Positions 8,267 through 15,946 of a DNA stretch of 64,000 bases are shown piece after piece. A model generated the notes under the pieces. The model saw nothing but the letters and a program-made list of their open reading frames with translations. It was not told the origin of the DNA and ran no database searches. How positions within the stretch are numbered: position 1 is the first letter of the stretch; every line of letters starts with the position of its first letter. The position numbers were made by a program, and so were the translations under genes. Source of the stretch: VAYN01 sp964540905 (GTDB lineage: Bacteria > Actinomycetota > Thermoleophilia > Solirubrobacterales > 70-9). The stretch is taken from assembly GCA_964540905.1 (NCBI GenBank), contig CAZIOS010000006.1, positions 55,013 to 119,012 of the forward strand, given 5' to 3'.

Positions 8267-8452
8267 AAGTGCGTCGCCGAGGATCAGGCGCGCTCTGTAG
8301 AAGAGCGCCTCGTCGGCGGCGGACTGGACCGAGTCGCGGTTGGCGACCCGGCTGGTGCGGTTCTGGCCGGCCCCTGCCGGGATCTCGTCACGGACCAGGC
8401 CGGTGAGGCGCCCACGCGAGATGAAGGTCGTGTTGGCCACTCTCTTGCTCAT
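8249..8452 (-). CDS. Small basic protein of unknown function
   Basis: 67 residues, MSKRVANTTFISRGRLTGLV then DEIPAGAGQNRTSRVANRDS and a helical tail (ADEALFYRARLILGDALPRP). The ATG at 8452 is chosen because AGAAAGGAGA lies eight bases upstream, one of the best ribosome-binding sites in the window. A longer frame to 8587 has no such site. The last codons and stop lie in the hairpin at 8234-8266. Upstream is the motif shared with pstS. Cytoplasmic; function unknown. Confidence 0.6.
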   Translation of the reverse strand: MSKRVANTTFISRGRLTGLVRDEIPAGAGQNRTSRVANRDSVQSAADEALFYRARLILGDALPRPNR

Positions 8453-8463
8453 CGCCAATCTCC

Positions 8464-8483
8464 TTTCTGCAGTTTGTTGAGTC
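8464..8483 (-). promoter_or_regulatory. Copy of the pstS upstream motif before the 8452 gene
   Basis: Read on the minus strand this is GACTCAACAAACTGCAGAAA, matching the pstS-upstream site (7481-7462) at 17 of 20 positions. It abuts the ribosome-binding site of the small gene at 8452, so it could be a -10 region (CAAACT) or an operator. A shared regulator between pst and this gene is inferred from the match only. Confidence 0.4.
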
Positions 8484-8620
8484 TCTAACTCAAGAATAGC
8501 AGCAGCCGAGGACCGACGCCCAAAACCCGCCCCAGGTTGGGACGAAAGCGCGTTAAATAGGCAGGGCGAGTGGGGACGGGGCGCCACCCGGCAAAAAGCG
8601 CGCCCCGTCCCGTCGCCTCT

Positions 8621-9658
8621 TCAAACGGCTGCAGATACCTCTGCGTCGCCGCCGTCGTCGCCGCCGCGGGGAGTCGAGGCCCCGTGGTCGCTTGACGGCG
8701 GACCACCGTTGAAGCTCTTGGTCTGGATCGGGCGCAGGTAGGCGATCTGGCCCTCGCGCAGCTCCAGCCGCTGCAGCTCGGGCCGGGTCAGCTGCGCCCA
8801 GATCTCGGTCCCGTCGCCGAGCACGAACTCGACCCGGATCTCGAAGCCGAGGGCGACGATCCGCTGCACCATGCCCTCCTCGGTGCGCTCGTCGGGGTCG
8901 AGCACGACCTCCATGTCGTGCGGGCGCACGAAGTGGTCGCCGAGCCGGTTGACCTCGCCGACGAAGCTCATCACGAACTCGTTGGCGGGATGCTCGTAGA
9001 GCTCGTCGGCGCTGCCGGACTGCTCGACCCGGCCCTCGTTCATCACCACCAGCTGGCCGGCGACGTCCATCGCCTCCTCCTGGTCGTGGGTGACGAAGAT
9101 CGTCGTCACGTGCATCTCCTCGTGCAGGTTGCGCAGCCAGGTGCGCAGGTCCTTGCGGACCTTGGCGTCGAGCGCCCCGAAGGGCTCGTCGAGCAGCAGC
9201 ACCTGCGGCTCCACCGCCAGCGCCCTGGCCAGGGCCATCCGCTGGCGCTGGCCGCCAGAGAGCTGCGAGGGGTAGCGGTCGGCGAGGCCGTCGAGCTGGA
9301 CCAGCCGCAGCAGCTCGTGCACGCGGTCGGCGATGGCGGGCTTCTTCCACTTGCGGATCGAAAGCCCGAAGCCGACGTTCCCGAACACGGTCATGTGCTT
9401 GAAGGCGGCGTAGTGCTGGAAGACGAAGCCGACTTCGCGCTTCTGCGCCGGCCGCGTCGAGACGTCGTGGTCGTTGATCAGGACCCGCCCCGAATCGAGC
9501 GTCTCCAGCCCCGCGATCGCTCGCAGCAGCGTCGACTTGCCGCTGCCGCTGGGACCGAGCAGGGCCGTCAGCGACCCGTCGGGGACGTTGATCGATACAT
9601 CGTCGAGCGCCTGAAAGTCACCGAAGCGCTTGAACGCTCCCTCGACTGCGATTCCCAT
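8621..9658 (-). CDS. cysA: Sulfate/thiosulfate ABC transporter ATPase CysA
   Basis: 345 residues from the ATG at 9658, sharing a base with the cysW stop (TGATG). Motifs: Walker A GPSGSGKST, Q-loop in VFQHYAAFKHMTVFGNVGFG (QHYALF-type, typical of CysA), signature LSGGQRQR, Walker B VLLLDEPFGALDA and switch His THDQEEA. A C-terminal TOBE-like region with FVRPHDMEV (VRPHD is a CysA hallmark) follows. It energises sulfate/thiosulfate uptake through CysT/CysW. The last 25 residues are a Gly/Asp-rich tail. Confidence 0.92.
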   Translation of the reverse strand: MGIAVEGAFKRFGDFQALDDVSINVPDGSLTALLGPSGSGKSTLLRAIAGLETLDSGRVLINDHDVSTRPAQKREVGFVFQHYAAFKHMTVFGNVGFGLSIRKWKKPAIADRVHELLRLVQLDGLADRYPSQLSGGQRQRMALARALAVEPQVLLLDEPFGALDAKVRKDLRTWLRNLHEEMHVTTIFVTHDQEEAMDVAGQLVVMNEGRVEQSGSADELYEHPANEFVMSFVGEVNRLGDHFVRPHDMEVVLDPDERTEEGMVQRIVALGFEIRVEFVLGDGTEIWAQLTRPELQRLELREGQIAYLRPIQTKSFNGGPPSSDHGASTPRGGDDGGDAEVSAAV

Positions 9659-10458
9659 CAGGCGACCTCCTTTCGTTTGAAGAGGTTCATTGCCAAGAGT
9701 GCGGAGAGGGCGAGCAACGCCAGCAGGACAGCGCCGGCGTAGGCGCCCGTGAAGTTGTATTCGTCGAACTGCTTGGCGACGAAGATCGGCAGCGTTTCGG
9801 TCTGACCGGAGATCTTGCCGGAGACAACCGAGACGGCGCCGAACTCGCCCAGGACACGCGCCGTCGTAAGCACTATGCCGTAGGCGACGCCCCAGCGGAT
9901 AGCCGGCAGCGTGATCCGCCAGAAGGTTTGCCAGGAGCTGGCGCCCAAGGTCGAGGCGGCCTGCTCCTGGTCGACGCCGATCTCCTGTAGGACCGGCACG
10001 GTCTCGCGGACGACGAAGGGGACCGAGACGAAGGTGCTGGCGAGGACCATTCCCGGCACCGCGAAGAGAATCTTGATCCCGGCTTCGGAGAGACCGGCGA
10101 ACCAGCCCCCGACTCCGTAGAGGAGGAAGAGCGAGAGCCCGATCACGACCGGCGAGATGGCGAAGGGGAGATTGATGATCGCGTCGATGACGCGGTTGCC
10201 CCACCAGCGATGGCGGACGAGCAGGATGGCGCAGGCGACACCGAAGACGGCGTTGAGCGGGACCGCGACCGCGACCATCAGCAGGGTCAGCTCGAGCGCG
10301 TGGATCGCGTTGTGAGTGGTGATCGATTCCCAGGCGGCGCTGAAGCCATGTTCGAAGGCCTTGTAGAAGATCGTCGCGACGGGGATGATCAGCAGCAGGG
10401 TGAGGTAGGTGAGCGCGGCCGTGCGCAGGCCCCAGCGGCTGGCGGTGGCACCGCTCAT
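9658..10458 (-). CDS. cysW: Sulfate/thiosulfate ABC transporter permease CysW
   Basis: 266 residues with six predicted helices beginning TYLTLLLIIPVATIFYKAFE. The permease EAA loop reads EQAASTLGASSWQTFWRITL, and FVVRETVPVLQEIG is typical of CysW. It forms the membrane channel with CysT. Its start overlaps the cysT stop by four bases and its stop overlaps the cysA start, so the genes are tightly coupled. Confidence 0.92.
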   Translation of the reverse strand: MSGATASRWGLRTAALTYLTLLLIIPVATIFYKAFEHGFSAAWESITTHNAIHALELTLLMVAVAVPLNAVFGVACAILLVRHRWWGNRVIDAIINLPFAISPVVIGLSLFLLYGVGGWFAGLSEAGIKILFAVPGMVLASTFVSVPFVVRETVPVLQEIGVDQEQAASTLGASSWQTFWRITLPAIRWGVAYGIVLTTARVLGEFGAVSVVSGKISGQTETLPIFVAKQFDEYNFTGAYAGAVLLALLALSALLAMNLFKRKEVA

Positions 10459-11207
10459 CGCCGCCTCCCCGTTCCCAGGCGCTGCAGCAGCCCGACGGCG
10501 GCGAGCAGGACTAGCGACGCGAGCAGCAGTACGACCGAGACGGCGGAGGCCCCGGCCGAGTTCCCCTGTTCGATCAGCTGAAAGATGTAGACCGAGGAGA
10601 CCAGGGTCTTGAAGGGGATGTTGCCCGAGATCAGGATCAGCGAGCCAAACTCGCCCAGGGCGCGGGCGAAGGCGAGGGCGACGCCGGCGCCGATCCCCGG
10701 TAGCAGGTTGGGGAAGATGATGCGGCGGAAGACGGTGAAGCCACCGGCGCCGAGCGAGGCGGCCGCTTCCTCCATGTCGCGGTCCATCTCCAGCAGCAGC
10801 GGCTGCACGGCGCGGACGACGAAGGGGAGGGTGACGAAGAGCAGCGCCAGCACGATCGAGAACCGCGTCGCGGTGACGTTGATGCCGAACGGGCTTTCGT
10901 GGCCGTAGAGGGCGATCAGGGTGATCCCGGCGACGATCGTCGGCAGTGCGAAGGGCAGGTCGATGAAGGCGTTGACGAATTTCTTGCCGGGGAACTGGTC
11001 GCGGACCAGGACCCAGGCGATGATCGTCCCGAAGACAGCGTTGATCGCGACCGTTATCAGCGAGGCGATCACGGTCAGCTTCAGGGTGGCGACCGCCTCC
11101 GGGCTGCTGACCGCCGTCCAGAAGCCGGAGAGCCCGTTGTCGAAGGCCTGCGAGACGACCGCCGCCAGCGGCAGCAGGACGAGCAGGCTGAGGTAGAGCA
11201 CCACCAA
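10455..11207 (-). CDS. cysT: Sulfate/thiosulfate ABC transporter permease CysT (start probably further upstream)
   Basis: 250 residues from the TTG at 11207, including IDLPFALPTIVAGITLIALY and the EAA loop (EEAAASLGAGGFTVFRRIIF), typical of CysT/CysU. From this start the first helix begins at residue 2, which is short for the family. The frame stays open upstream and encodes a family-like lead (LAAPGPGFPLPGGG ... GRGLVVLYLSLLVLLPL), but no ATG, GTG or TTG lies there. A CTG at 11336 with GGGAG six to seven bases before it would give 293 residues, a normal CysT length, and overlap cysP by 11 bases. Confidence 0.9.
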   Translation of the reverse strand: MVVLYLSLLVLLPLAAVVSQAFDNGLSGFWTAVSSPEAVATLKLTVIASLITVAINAVFGTIIAWVLVRDQFPGKKFVNAFIDLPFALPTIVAGITLIALYGHESPFGINVTATRFSIVLALLFVTLPFVVRAVQPLLLEMDRDMEEAAASLGAGGFTVFRRIIFPNLLPGIGAGVALAFARALGEFGSLILISGNIPFKTLVSSVYIFQLIEQGNSAGASAVSVVLLLASLVLLAAVGLLQRLGTGRRR

Positions 11208-11325
11208 GCCGCGGCCGGCCCAGATCCCGGAGCCGCGCTCCGGCCGGGGCGGCGCGCCGGCCCTGACGCCGCCCCCGGGCAGGGGGAATCCAGGCCCGGG
11301 GGCGGCGAGCGCCGCGCTGTCCAGC

Positions 11326-12354
11326 TCAGCTGGCAGTTGAGACTCCCAGTTCTTCCTCGATCTTCGTGATCGAGCCGGTCTTTTCTTCGAAGAACTGTTC
11401 CTTCACCTTTTCCCAGCCGCCGAACTTGGCGATCGTGAAGAGGCCCTTCGGGGTCGGGAACTTCTTCGGGTCGACCAGCTTCGGGTCGACCGGCCGGTAG
11501 CCGTTTTCGGCCCAGATCTTCTGGCCGGCTTCGGACCAGATGAATTCGAGGAACTGCTTCGCCTGCGGCGAGGCTTCCTTGGTCACGGCGATCGGCGTTT
11601 CGATCTTGATCGTGTCTTCCGGGATGACGTATTCGACGTCTTCGCCGGCTTCTTCGGCTTTGATCGCTTCGTTCTCGTAAGTGAGCAGGACGTCGCCCTG
11701 GCCTTGAGTGAAGGCGGTCATCGCGTCGCGACCGCTGCCCGGCTGCGCCTGGGTCTTTTCGAGCACCGTCTTCACGGCTTCGAGCGCCTGTGCTTCGGAT
11801 TTGCCCTGCTCGATCTGCGAGCCGTAGATCGCCATGATGTTCCAGCGGGCCGAGCCGGAGCTGAACGGGTTCGGGGTGACGACGCTGACGTCCTTGGTCA
11901 GCAGGTCGTCGAAGGACTTGATCCCGTCCGGGTTGCCCTTCTTGACCGCGAGGACGACGACCGAGTCCTGGCCGATCCCCTTGTATTTGTTGTCTTCCCA
12001 GTTGCTGGCGACCTGGCCTTCTTCGACCAGGCGGGTCATGTCGCTGCCGACCGAGAAGTGGACGAGGTCGGCGGGCTGTCCCGCCGCGACCGCGCGGCTC
12101 TGGTCGCCAGAAGCTCCGAACGAGTTGGTGAAGCTGGCTCCGGAGCCGTTCGAGGTCTTCTCGAAGGCGGGCTCGAGGCCTTCTTCGTAAACGGACTGGG
12201 GGGTCGAATAGCCGACGACGGCGATCTGTTCGCCTCCACCCGAGGAGCTACCACCGCCGCACCCTGCCACCACCAGCGCGGCGAGCAGCACGAGAAGCGA
12301 GGCCGTAAGGCCAATCTTCACGCTGCGCCGCCGGGTATTGCGAGCGTTCCGCAT
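11326..12354 (-). CDS. cysP: Sulfate/thiosulfate-binding lipoprotein
   Basis: 342 residues with a basic N-terminus and lipobox (LAALVVAGC, Cys about 32), then a Gly/Ser linker. The solute-binding domain shows STPQSVYEEGLEPAF, SFGASGDQSRAVAAGQPADL, VVTPNPFSSGSARWN, GDVLLTYENEA and NGYRPVDP, all typical of the Sbp/CysP family. It captures sulfate or thiosulfate outside the cell for CysTWA; sulfate versus thiosulfate preference cannot be told from sequence. Ribosome-binding site GGAAGGAA before the ATG. It is first in the cys operon and divergent from the dehalogenase gene. Confidence 0.92.
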   Translation of the reverse strand: MRNARNTRRRSVKIGLTASLLVLLAALVVAGCGGGSSSGGGEQIAVVGYSTPQSVYEEGLEPAFEKTSNGSGASFTNSFGASGDQSRAVAAGQPADLVHFSVGSDMTRLVEEGQVASNWEDNKYKGIGQDSVVVLAVKKGNPDGIKSFDDLLTKDVSVVTPNPFSSGSARWNIMAIYGSQIEQGKSEAQALEAVKTVLEKTQAQPGSGRDAMTAFTQGQGDVLLTYENEAIKAEEAGEDVEYVIPEDTIKIETPIAVTKEASPQAKQFLEFIWSEAGQKIWAENGYRPVDPKLVDPKKFPTPKGLFTIAKFGGWEKVKEQFFEEKTGSITKIEEELGVSTAS

Positions 12355-12474
12355 CTGGGTTCCTTCCTATGTTTTTCGACTTACTTACTACTGAATGGAA
12401 GCCGGCACCGTAGCACAATGTTGACCAACTAAGTAGGGAATTGCGATCCGGATTCATGGGAATAGGCTTGGTCC

Positions 12475-13359
12475 GTGGCCGTCGATTTCGTGCGCACGCC
12501 GGAGCAGGCACTCGAGGGGCTGCCGGACTTCCCCTTCCGGTCGCATTACCGCGAGCTCGACGGGCTGCGCCTGGCCCATCTCGACGAGGGCGAGGGCAGG
12601 CCGGTCGTCTTCTTCCACGGCGAGCCGACCTGGTCGTTCCTCTGGCGCAAGGTGATCCCGCCGGTGCGCGACGCCGGCTACCGCTGCATCGCCCCCGACT
12701 ACGCCGGCTTCGGCCGCTCCGACAAGCCAACCGACCTCGAGTGGTACAGCTACGACCGCCACGTCGAGACGACGGCGGCGCTGCTGGAGGAACTCGATAT
12801 CCGCGACGCGACCGCGGTCGTCCACGACTGGGGCGGGCCGATCGGGCTGCGGCTGGCGGTCGAGCACCCCGGCCGCTTCGCGCGGCTGGTGATCATGGAG
12901 ACTGGGCCCTTCACCGGCCAGCAGCGGATGAGCGACGCCTGGCTCGCCTTCCGCGACTTCGTCCGCGACACCGAGGACGTGCCGGTCGGGATGCTGATCC
13001 GCGGCGGCTGCAAGCACGATCCGGGCGACGCGGTCGTCGCCGCCTACGACGCTCCTTATATGGAGCCGGCGGCGAAGGCCGGCGTCCGCGCCTTCCCGCT
13101 GATCATGCCGCTGACCCCGGAGGCGGTTGGCGCCGCCGAGGGCAAACGGGTCGCCGAGGCGCTGCGGGTCGACAAGCGGCCGGCGCTGGTGCTCTGGGCC
13201 GACTCCGACCCGATCCTGCCGTTCTCGGTCGGCGAGCGGGTCTCCGAGCGGCTCGACCTGCCGGCGCCGCGGGCGATCGAGGACGCCGGGCACTTCCTGC
13301 AGGAGGACGCCGGGCCGCAGATCGGCGCGATCATCGCCGAGTGGTTGGGGTCCGAGTAG
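12475..13359 (+). CDS. Haloalkane dehalogenase-like alpha/beta hydrolase
   Basis: 294 residues from a GTG at 12475. Motifs fit haloalkane dehalogenases, closest in style to the HLD-I (DhlA) subgroup: HGEPTWSFLWRK (oxyanion hole, about residue 48), nucleophile Asp in VVHDWGG (about D118, with the halide-binding Trp next to it), DSDPI for the acid region and the catalytic His in GHFLQED (about H272). These enzymes hydrolyse carbon-halogen bonds to alcohols; epoxide hydrolase-type activity is an alternative. Cytoplasmic. The TAG stop lies inside the palindrome that begins at 13357. Confidence 0.85.
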   Translation: MAVDFVRTPEQALEGLPDFPFRSHYRELDGLRLAHLDEGEGRPVVFFHGEPTWSFLWRKVIPPVRDAGYRCIAPDYAGFGRSDKPTDLEWYSYDRHVETTAALLEELDIRDATAVVHDWGGPIGLRLAVEHPGRFARLVIMETGPFTGQQRMSDAWLAFRDFVRDTEDVPVGMLIRGGCKHDPGDAVVAAYDAPYMEPAAKAGVRAFPLIMPLTPEAVGAAEGKRVAEALRVDKRPALVLWADSDPILPFSVGERVSERLDLPAPRAIEDAGHFLQEDAGPQIGAIIAEWLGSE

Positions 13360-13426
13360 GGATCTGGGGTAGGGCTCGGCGGAGCAACAGCGGGGAGGCT
13401 CCGCCGAGCCCTACCCCAGATCCCTA
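13357..13426. repeat. Perfect 28-bp inverted repeat spanning two convergent stop codons
   Basis: Arms 13357-13384 and 13399-13426 are perfectly complementary with a 14-base loop. The left arm begins with the TAG stop of the dehalogenase; the right arm encodes the last codons and TAG of the metallophosphoesterase. It could act as a bidirectional terminator. The arm core GGGGTAGGG also occurs in the arms of the larger repeat at 56971-57082, so it may be a shortened member of that family. Confidence 0.75.
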
Positions 13427-14544
13427 TCTGAAGCGGCGCTTTCGACCATCGCGCCCATCTCGGCGTGGGAGTGCTCGGAGAGCAGGCGGACGCGGCGGGG
13501 TGCGGCGTCGTCCTCGAGCCAGGTCACGGTCCCCGGCCAGTAGGGGCCGGGCGGGCGGCCGGGGTGGTGGAAGACCGAGGCGAAGATCCAGTTGCCGGTG
13601 TTGTGCAGCTGGCCGCCGCCGCGCAGCGGCCACGGCGCCTCGTCCTCGCCGGGCCCACCGCGGTGGGTGTGGCCGGTGATCACGTGGCCGCCGTCGACCC
13701 CGAGCCGGGCCGCCAGCTCGGTGCCGGCCTCGACGCCGCTGCGGGAGATCGCCGCGGCGGAGACGTCGGCGGCGAAGTCGGCGCGCAGGGCACGATTGAT
13801 GCCCCTGATCGCGACCGGGAAGGCGGCGCGGATCGCCCGACCGGCGAGGCGGCGCCCGCTGCCGCCGCCGTCTTCGTCGCCGGAGAGTCGCCGCCAGGCG
13901 GCCTCGGAGGGACGGCGCGCTTCGGCCCGCCCGACCGGGCGCGCCTGGGCGATCCCCCAGCCGAGCCCGTAGATCGGCCGCAGCACGCGCTCGTAGTCGG
14001 CCGGGGTGGCGGGGTCCGGGATCGGCCCCGAGAAGCGCATCACCAGCGCCGCCGCGAGGCACTCGGCGCGGGGGAGGGAGAGGTGGGGGTCCATGTACTG
14101 GCCGTGGGTGGCGTAGACGTCCTCGCGCAGCCAGATCCCCGGGTAAGCGAGGCGCAGGCGGGCGGGGCCGAGCCAGCGGTCGAGCTCGCCGCTGGGACCG
14201 GGGGAGGGGTCATAGAGGTGCTCGAGGCCAAGGTCGAGGCCGCCGTCGCCGGCGAGCGAGAGCCGGTCGAGCAGCGGCTCGGCGAAGCGGTGGTCGTGGT
14301 TGCCGGGGACGAGGACGACCTCGCGGCCGGCCAGCGCCGCTCCCAGCTCCTCGAAGAAGGGGCGGGCGCTGCGCAGGGCGACCCCGAGCGGCAGGTCGCG
14401 CAGCTCGACCGCGTCGCCGAGCAGGACGACGCGGTCGGCGGCGGCGATCTCGGCGAGGAGGACGCGGCGGACGCCGGCGTCGCGCAGCACGTCCTCGCCG
14501 CCGGCGGCGCCGAGGTGGAGGTCGGAGACGATCGCCGTCCGCAC
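13411..14544 (-). CDS. Calcineurin-like metallophosphoesterase
   Basis: 377 residues. Metallophosphoesterase motifs in order: SDLHLG (D-x-H, residues 8-13), LLGDAVEL (GD), VLVPGNHDHRF (GNHD), an ATHGQY His site and GHTHRGG near the C-terminus. These bind two metal ions for phosphoester hydrolysis; the substrate is unknown. A Gly/Arg-rich insert sits around residues 225-240. No signal peptide is seen, so it is cytoplasmic. The stop codon lies in the 13357-13426 palindrome. Confidence 0.85.
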   Translation of the reverse strand: MRTAIVSDLHLGAAGGEDVLRDAGVRRVLLAEIAAADRVVLLGDAVELRDLPLGVALRSARPFFEELGAALAGREVVLVPGNHDHRFAEPLLDRLSLAGDGGLDLGLEHLYDPSPGPSGELDRWLGPARLRLAYPGIWLREDVYATHGQYMDPHLSLPRAECLAAALVMRFSGPIPDPATPADYERVLRPIYGLGWGIAQARPVGRAEARRPSEAAWRRLSGDEDGGGSGRRLAGRAIRAAFPVAIRGINRALRADFAADVSAAAISRSGVEAGTELAARLGVDGGHVITGHTHRGGPGEDEAPWPLRGGGQLHNTGNWIFASVFHHPGRPPGPYWPGTVTWLEDDAAPRRVRLLSEHSHAEMGAMVESAASDRDLG

Positions 14545-14576
14545 CCACCTCTTTTACCTGCATCTAGACTTTGGCG

Positions 14577-15485
14577 ATGCTCGGCTTTGGCGAGGAACGG
14601 ATGCTGGCGGCGAACGGGATCGAGCTCTGCTGCCAGGAGATGGGGGACCCCGACGGCGAGCCGCTGCTGCTGGTGATGGGGCTGGCGACGCAGATGATCG
14701 CCTGGCCCGAGGACTTCTGCGAGCTGCTGGCCGAGCGCGGCTTCCGCGTCGTCCGCTTCGACAACCGCGACATCGGCCGCTCGACCAAGCTCGAGGCGGC
14801 CGGGGTGCCGAGCCGGCTCGACCTGATCGGCGGCCGCCGCGCGACCGCGCCCTACTTCCTGCGCGACATGGCCGCCGACACGGTCGGGCTGATGGACCGG
14901 CTCGGGATCGAGTCCGCCCACGTCGTCGGCGCCTCGATGGGCGGGATGATCGCCCAGTCGCTGGCGATCGAGCACCCGGCGCGGGTGCGCTCGCTGGTCT
15001 CGATCATGTCGACCACCGGCAGTCGCTGGACCGGGCTGCCGAGTTGGAAGGCGATGGGGGTCCTGCTCGGCCGCCCGCCGGCGGGCCGCGAAGCGGCGAT
15101 CGAGCGCGCGGTCAGGACCTTCCGCGTGATCGGCTCGCCCGGCTTCGAGTTCGAGGAGGACCGCGTCCGCGACATCGCCGGCCGCTCCTACGACCGCGGC
15201 CACAGCGGCGCCGGCGTGCAGCGCCAGCTGCACGCGATCAGCGCCTCCGGCGACCGCACCCGGGCCCTGGGCGGCGTCACCGCTCCGACCCTCGTCATCC
15301 ACGGCAGCCGCGACCCCCTGATCCGCCCCGCCGGTGGCCGCGCCACCGCCCGGGCGATCCCCGGCGCCCGCCTGAAGCTGGTCGACGGCATGGGCCACGA
15401 TCTGCCCCGCGTCCTGCGCCCCGAGTTCGCCGAGGAGATCGCCGCCAACGCGGCCCGGGCCAGCCGCGAGCCCATCCCCGCCTGA
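14577..15485 (+). CDS. Alpha/beta hydrolase
   Basis: 302 residues from the ATG at 14577; a TTG at 14571 would add two. An alpha/beta-hydrolase fold is clear: the oxyanion region LLLVMGLATQMIAWP, FDNRDIGRS, the nucleophile elbow VVGASMGGMIAQ, the acid strand PTLVIHGSRDPLI, and the catalytic His in GMGHDLPR. Close in style to the aclacinomycin methylesterase/RdmC group. Substrate unknown; cytoplasmic. It is divergent from the metallophosphoesterase and followed by a short palindrome and two tRNA genes. Confidence 0.85.
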   Translation: MLGFGEERMLAANGIELCCQEMGDPDGEPLLLVMGLATQMIAWPEDFCELLAERGFRVVRFDNRDIGRSTKLEAAGVPSRLDLIGGRRATAPYFLRDMAADTVGLMDRLGIESAHVVGASMGGMIAQSLAIEHPARVRSLVSIMSTTGSRWTGLPSWKAMGVLLGRPPAGREAAIERAVRTFRVIGSPGFEFEEDRVRDIAGRSYDRGHSGAGVQRQLHAISASGDRTRALGGVTAPTLVIHGSRDPLIRPAGGRATARAIPGARLKLVDGMGHDLPRVLRPEFAEEIAANAARASREPIPA

Positions 15486-15487
15486 CT

Positions 15488-15526
15488 GAACGCAGTTCTT
15501 CCCTCTATGCGGGACAAACTGCGTTC
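15488..15526. repeat. Short palindromic repeat, GCGTTCG family, copy 1
   Basis: Perfect 10-bp arms GAACGCAGTT (15488-15497) and AACTGCGTTC (15517-15526) around a loop holding TCTATGCGGGACAA. It lies three bases after the hydrolase stop and could end transcription. The loop sequence and arms recur in related form at 39835, 49703 and 56898. Confidence 0.65.
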
Positions 15527-15536
15527 GCATCGGAGA

Positions 15537-15620
15537 TGCGGCTGAAAGGAGTCGAACCTTCACGAGCTTTCGCCCACACGGACCTGAACCGTGCGCGTCT
15601 ACCAGTTCCGCCACAGCCGC
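15537..15620 (-). tRNA. tRNA-Leu (anticodon CAG)
   Basis: 84 bases on the minus strand with 5' GCGGCTG pairing with 3' CAGCCGC and discriminator A. The anticodon stem-loop is CACGG-TTCAGGT-CCGTG (anticodon CAG), with a long variable arm and T-loop GGTTCGACTCC. The type II (long variable arm) structure supports Leu. No CCA is encoded. Confidence 0.92.
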
Positions 15621-15712
15621 GGGAGCAGGCAATCTACCGCTTGCGCGCCCCACGCCGACCCCTCGCCCTCGCCGCACCCCGCAACCCCCTCCCGCTAGAA
15701 TCGCGACCCCTC

Positions 15713-15785
15713 GCCGCTATCGTCTAGGGGACTAGGACGCCGGATTCTCAGTCCGGAAACCGGGGTTCGAATCCCCGTAGCGGTA
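15713..15785 (+). tRNA. tRNA-Glu (anticodon CTC), element integration site
   Basis: 73 bases; acceptor GCCGCTA pairs with TAGCGGT (one G-T pair), discriminator A. The anticodon loop TTCTCAG lies between CCGGA and TCCGG (anticodon CTC), and the T-arm is CCGGGGTTCGAATCCCCG. From base 15744 to one base past the gene the sequence is repeated exactly at 29501-29543, so this tRNA is the left attachment site of the integrated element and its 3' part was probably restored by the element. Confidence 0.95.
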
Positions 15786-15786
15786 T
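15744..15786 (+). repeat. Left attachment site repeat (in tRNA-Glu)
   Basis: 43 bp identical to 29501-29543, running from the anticodon loop region through the T-arm and acceptor end of tRNA-Glu and one base beyond. Flanking bases differ on both sides, which fixes the repeat limits. Confidence 0.93.
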
Positions 15787-15792
15787 TAGAGG

Positions 15793-15818
15793 AAAACCCC
15801 GCAAAAGCGGGGTTTTTT
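15793..15818 (+). terminator. Rho-independent terminator after tRNA-Glu
   Basis: AAAACCCCGC, an AAAA loop, and GCGGGGTTTT followed by TT. A textbook hairpin with T-tract, eight bases after the tRNA. It lies inside the element's left end. Confidence 0.9.
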
Positions 15819-15848
15819 AGTGGCCAAAACCGGCCATAGGCCCGCTCC

Positions 15849-15893
15849 ATGTCTCAAAATATGTCCCAGGGTCGTGCTAAAAACATGGGACAC
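15849..15893. other. Probable integrase arm-binding sites, left end
   Basis: ATGTCTCAAAATATGTCCCA at 15849-15868 holds two TGTCYC-type boxes, and TGGGACAC at 15886-15893 is an inverted box. A close match, GTGTCCCGAAATATGTCCCC, lies at 29398-29417 inside the right end. Paired boxes near both att sites fit arm-type integrase sites; this is inferred from position and similarity. Confidence 0.5.
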
Positions 15894-15946
15894 GCGCTTT
15901 CGCCTCGCGGGTAGATCTCGCGGATTTCGATTGAAGGGAGAGGGCG

